A stretch of DNA of 64,000 nucleotides from Streptomyces polyasparticus. GTDB lineage: Bacteria; Actinomycetota; Actinomycetes; Streptomycetales; Streptomycetaceae. Positions within the stretch are counted from its first letter, which is position 1; every line of letters begins with the position of its first letter. The notes below the pieces were generated by a model. It was not told where the DNA came from and ran no database searches. It saw nothing but the letters and a program-made list of their open reading frames with translations. The translations under genes were made by a program, and so were the position numbers. The DNA lies in contig NZ_JACTVJ010000001.1 of assembly GCF_014493765.1 (NCBI RefSeq), forward strand, positions 310,001-374,000, in the 5' to 3' direction. Shown piece after piece: positions 61,299 to 64,000 of the stretch.

Positions 61299-62261
61299 AT
61301 GTTCGCCGCCTATGCCGCACGCATCGACCGTGATCAGCCGCTCAACGGATTGGAGTTGGGCGAGCGCCCCGCTCCCGCCGCGCGCGAGGGCTGGTCGACC
61401 ATCAACGTCAAGGCCGCCTCCCTCAACCACCACGACCTGTGGTCGCTGCGGGGCGTGGGTCTCGGCGAGGACAAGCTGCCGATGATCCTCGGCTGCGACG
61501 CGGCCGGGACCGACGAGGACGGCAACGAGGTCGTCCTGCACTCGGTCATCGGCCAGTCGGGCCACGGGGTCGGCCCCAAGGAGCCCCGCTCGATCCTCAC
61601 CGAGCGCTACCAGGGCACGTTCGCCGAGCAGGTCTCCGTGCCCACCTGGAACGTGCTGCCCAAGCCCAAGGAGCTCAGCTTCGCCGAGGCCGCCTGTCTG
61701 CCGACCGCCTGGCTCACCGCGTACCGGATGCTCTTCACCAACGCCGGCGTACGGCCCGGGGACTCGGTCCTCGTACAGGGCGCGGGCGGCGGTGTCGCGA
61801 CCGCCGCGATCGTGCTCGGCAAGGCGGCGGGCCTGCGGGTCTTCGCCACCAGCCGGGACGAGGCCAAGCGCAAGCGGGCGATCGAGCTGGGCGCGGTGGA
61901 GGCCGTGGAGCCGGGGGCGCGGCTGCCGCAGCGCGTCGATGCCGTCATCGAGACGGTGGGCGCCGCCACCTGGTCGCACTCCGTCAAGTCCCTGCGCCCC
62001 GGCGGCACTCTGGTGATCTCCGGCGCCACGAGCGGCGACCGTCCCTCGCACGCCGAGCTGACCCGGGTCTTCTTCCTGGAGCTGAAGATCGTCGGCTCGA
62101 CGATGGGCAGCAAGGACGAGCTGGAGGACCTGCTCTCCTTCTGCGCCGCCACGGGGGTGCGCCCCGTCATCGACGAGGAGCTTCCCCTCGACCGTGCGCG
62201 CGAGGGCTTCGAGCGCATGGCGTCCGGCGAACTCTTCGGCAAGATCGTGCTGACGGTCTGA
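61299..62261 (+). CDS. Zinc-binding-type dehydrogenase / quinone oxidoreductase (MDR family)
   Basis: The 320-residue medium-chain dehydrogenase has a GroES-like N-terminal domain (KAASLNHHDLWSLRG), a cofactor domain with VLVQGAGGGVATAAIVLGKA and the ending MASGELFGKIVLTV. NADPH is probable. The substrate is unknown. It is followed by a convergent TetR gene after 71 bases. Start ATG 61299; the upstream frame is open but without a site. Confidence 0.92.
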   Translation: MFAAYAARIDRDQPLNGLELGERPAPAAREGWSTINVKAASLNHHDLWSLRGVGLGEDKLPMILGCDAAGTDEDGNEVVLHSVIGQSGHGVGPKEPRSILTERYQGTFAEQVSVPTWNVLPKPKELSFAEAACLPTAWLTAYRMLFTNAGVRPGDSVLVQGAGGGVATAAIVLGKAAGLRVFATSRDEAKRKRAIELGAVEAVEPGARLPQRVDAVIETVGAATWSHSVKSLRPGGTLVISGATSGDRPSHAELTRVFFLELKIVGSTMGSKDELEDLLSFCAATGVRPVIDEELPLDRAREGFERMASGELFGKIVLTV

Positions 62262-62332
62262 CCGTACGGCTCAAGTCGCTGCGTATCCGGCCCGGTCGGC
62301 CGCCCGCTACGTGCAGACGGTGATCAGCCGGG

Positions 62333-62944
62333 CTACTTGTAGAGGGTGATCAGCCGGGCCAGATGCCTGCCCGCGATCTCCAGCGGCTCCATGCTCCGCG
62401 ACACCTGGGCCGCGAGCTCCGCGCCCTCCAGCGTGCTGATCGCCGTATGGGCCAGCTCGTACGCGTCCTCCTGCGCGATCCCCCCGGCGCGCAGCTTGTC
62501 CTGCACGAGGTCGCGCCAGCGCGCGAAGGTCCGGGCCGCGGCGGTCTGGATGTCCGGGATACGGCCCGCGGCGCCGAGCGAGGTCGTCGTGATCGGGCAG
62601 CCGTCGATCCAGTCGGAGTCGCGCAGCCCCTCGGCCATCCGGCGGCTCAGGACGATCATCGCCTCCGCCGGGTCCTCGACCGTGCCGAGCACATGCCGCA
62701 GCTCCTCGACGAACTCCTGGTCGCCGTGCTGGATGGCCGCGACCGCGAGCTCCTGCTTCCCGCCGGGGAAGAAGTGGTACACGGAGCCGAGGGTGGCCGA
62801 GGCCTCCTGCGAGATCTGCTTGATCCCGGTGCCGTCGTAGCCCTGCCGCTGCATCAGGCGCGACGCCGCCCGCACGATGCGGGTACGGGTGTCGCCCGGC
62901 GCGCCCGCGGCCGTCTCCGTCTTTGCCTTCGCCTTGGTGGTCAC
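62333..62944 (-). CDS. TetR family regulator (LmrA/YxaF-like)
   Basis: The 203-residue protein has the TetR helix-turn-helix (TGIKQISQEASATLGSVYHF, then FPGGKQEL) at about residues 38-70. Its C-terminal domain is of the LmrA/YxaF type (GCPITTTSLGAAG). It is divergent from the imine-reductase-like gene, with two exact 20-bp repeats in the shared promoter, so it is almost certainly that gene's repressor and its own. Confidence 0.94.
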   Translation of the reverse strand: MTTKAKAKTETAAGAPGDTRTRIVRAASRLMQRQGYDGTGIKQISQEASATLGSVYHFFPGGKQELAVAAIQHGDQEFVEELRHVLGTVEDPAEAMIVLSRRMAEGLRDSDWIDGCPITTTSLGAAGRIPDIQTAAARTFARWRDLVQDKLRAGGIAQEDAYELAHTAISTLEGAELAAQVSRSMEPLEIAGRHLARLITLYK

Positions 62945-62960
62945 GTGCGCCAGCCTACCG

Positions 62961-63026
62961 GATAGAGCGTTCGTTCTAGAACTGTGCTACGTTGAATCCC
63001 GTTCTGGATAGAGCGTTCGTTCTAGA
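62961..63026. promoter_or_regulatory. Two exact 20-bp TetR operators
   Basis: GATAGAGCGTTCGTTCTAGA occurs at 62961-62980 and again at 63007-63026, 46 bp apart. Each contains the dyad TAGA...TCTA. The first lies near the TetR start, the second runs into the ribosome-binding site of the reductase gene. Confidence 0.85.
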
Positions 63027-63036
63027 GGAGATTCCC

Positions 63037-63939
63037 ATGCGCAGCAACGACGTGACCACGAAGAAGTCCGTGACCGTGATCGGCCTCGGCCCGATGGGGC
63101 AGGCGTCGGCCCGTGCGTATCTCGCGGCCGGCTACGACGTGACCGTGTGGAACCGCACCGCGAGCAAGGCGGACGGTGTGGTGGCCGAGGGCGCGAAACT
63201 CGCGGGCTCGGTCGAAGAAGCCCTGAGGGTGGGGGAGTTGGTGATCCTCAGCCTCACCGACTACGACGCGATGTACGCGATCCTCGAACCGGCCGCCGAT
63301 GCGCTGGCGGGCACGGTCGTCGTCAACCTCAGCTCCGACACCCCGGAGCGCTCCCGCGAGGGCGCCGCCTGGGCCGAGAAGCGCGGAGCGCGCTACATCG
63401 CCGGCGGTTTCGGTGTCTCGCCGGCGCAGGTCGGCACCCCCGAGGGCTTCGCGTACTACAGCGGACCGGAGGAACTGGTCGAGGCGCACCGGCCGGCGCT
63501 CGAAGTGCTCGCCAGGGTCGACTACATGGGCGCCGACCCCGGCCTCGCGCCGCTCTGGTACCAGCTCCAGCTCGGCATGTTCTGGTCCAGCTTCGCCGCC
63601 TACCTGCACACGCTCGCGGTGGCGAACGCCAACGGGATCACCGCCGAGGAGCTGCTCCCGTACGCCGCGGACACCGCCGATTCCGTATCGGGGTTCCTGA
63701 AGTTCTACACACCGCGCCTTCAGGCGGGCAGCCATGAGGGTGATGTGGACCGCCTGTCGATGGGCGTGGCCAGCGTCGAGCACGTCACGCACACGGCCCG
63801 GGACTCGGGCGTCGACACCGCGCTGCCCGAGGCGCTGCTCTCGGTGTTCCGGCGCGGCATCGAGGCCGGGTTCGCGGACCGGAGCGCCACGAGCCTGCTG
63901 GAGGTCTTCAAGGGGGCCGGTCCTGTCAACCATGGTTGA
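63037..63939 (+). CDS. NAD(P)-dependent oxidoreductase, imine-reductase-like
   Basis: The 300-residue protein has an N-terminal Rossmann domain with VIGLGPMGQASARAYLAAGY and the VTVWNRTASKAD segment characteristic of imine reductases and beta-hydroxyacid dehydrogenases (NADPH preference from the NRT). The helical C-terminal domain (LWYQLQLGMFWSSFAAY) forms the dimeric active site. ATG 63037 has GAGGAG five bases upstream inside the second TetR operator, so repressor binding could also affect its expression. Natural substrate unknown. Confidence 0.9.
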   Translation: MRSNDVTTKKSVTVIGLGPMGQASARAYLAAGYDVTVWNRTASKADGVVAEGAKLAGSVEEALRVGELVILSLTDYDAMYAILEPAADALAGTVVVNLSSDTPERSREGAAWAEKRGARYIAGGFGVSPAQVGTPEGFAYYSGPEELVEAHRPALEVLARVDYMGADPGLAPLWYQLQLGMFWSSFAAYLHTLAVANANGITAEELLPYAADTADSVSGFLKFYTPRLQAGSHEGDVDRLSMGVASVEHVTHTARDSGVDTALPEALLSVFRRGIEAGFADRSATSLLEVFKGAGPVNHG

Positions 63940-63968
63940 CATGCTGATGCTGTCAACGTAAGTTGACA
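63924..63968 (+). promoter_or_regulatory. Nested operator and promoter of the right-edge gene
   Basis: TGTCAAC/GTTGACA alternates four times (63924, 63935, 63951, 63962), including a perfect 18-bp palindrome TGTCAACCATGGTTGACA. Within it, TTGACA (63936-63941), 17 bases and TAAGTT (63959-63964) form a near-consensus promoter. Initiation would fall at about 63971, the A of the next ATG. Confidence 0.75.
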
Positions 63969-63970
63969 GC

Positions 63971-64000
63971 ATGACCGATGCAACGGATCTCGCCGAGCGG
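63971..64000 (+). CDS. Start of a gene running off the right edge (probably a small regulator)
   Basis: Only MTDATDLAER is visible. There is no ribosome-binding site, and the promoter suggests a leaderless message. The palindromic operator surrounding the promoter and the first residues suggest an autoregulated MarR-type regulator, but that is a guess. Confidence 0.5.
   Translation, partial: MTDATDLAER

Overview
The window is very high-GC (about 70% or more), with strong G/C third-position bias, many GTG starts, 4-nt ATGA overlaps and long perfect hairpins without a marked U-tract. Together these point to an actinomycete chromosome, almost certainly Streptomyces. From memory, the gene order matches the Streptomyces coelicolor core: nrdAB, dasR-dasABC, a GH3 hexosaminidase, nagB, wblE, the prsH-sigH pair, sodN/sodX, a glutamate-type ABC transporter and malic enzyme. 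Most of the window is therefore conserved core chromosome with a few small accessory insertions.

Layout. 1-3.4 kb: the tail of a TPR-type protein, peptide deformylase, a GlxA-type AraC regulator divergent from a tiny membrane protein, and an acetyltransferase. 3.5-7.2 kb: class Ia ribonucleotide reductase under a pair of NrdR boxes and a cobalamin riboswitch. 7.3-8.8 kb: a stand-alone IS605-type tnpB whose reading frame runs through its own right end. 8.8-10.6 kb: a twice-frameshifted sugar-nucleotide reductase pseudogene and a phosphotransferase. 10.7-15.7 kb: two tandem cstA-ybdD modules. 15.9-25.3 kb: a small secreted protein, then the GlcNAc/chitobiose block (dasR, dasABC, GH3, nagB, SIS-domain gene) with DasR operators. 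25.5-31.5 kb: an SDR/TetR pair, a PdtaS-type sensor kinase with a DasR-like site upstream, wblE, a lipid kinase and a membrane protein, separated by repeat-rich spacers. 32.2-38.4 kb: the sigH stress operon, a cation/proton antiporter, a PLP deaminase-like enzyme, an amidase and small conserved genes. 38.4-40.2 kb: a second lone tnpB beside a decayed ECF sigma factor. 40.2-51.8 kb: mixed housekeeping and accessory genes, including a two-component system next to an ABC exporter. 51.9-54.4 kb: nickel superoxide dismutase and its processing protease in divergent orientation, then a CGNR regulator and a methyltransferase. 54.4-58.8 kb: an amino-acid ABC transporter divergent from malic enzyme. 59.0-64 kb: a PhoD phosphatase with a translationally coupled partner, a quinone-reductase-like enzyme, a TetR/imine-reductase-like pair with exact repeat operators, and the first codons of a gene with a leaderless promoter/operator at the right edge.

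How it fits together. Two switches recur. The first is nutrient sensing through amino sugars: DasR controls DasABC uptake and NagB. A GH3 enzyme can release GlcNAc, and a SIS enzyme may act on the phosphosugar pool. The second is stress and redox control (SigH/PrsH, WblE, Ni-SOD, NrdR and B12 control of RNR). I found no CRISPR array, tRNA, rRNA, prophage or biosynthetic cluster. The most unusual items are the two TnpB loci with readable guide-RNA 3' ends, the triplicated ribosome-binding/start cassette between cstA2 and ybdD2, the DasR-like site before the sensor kinase, and the nested operator with a leaderless promoter at the right edge. I did not find a convincing entirely new multi-gene system.
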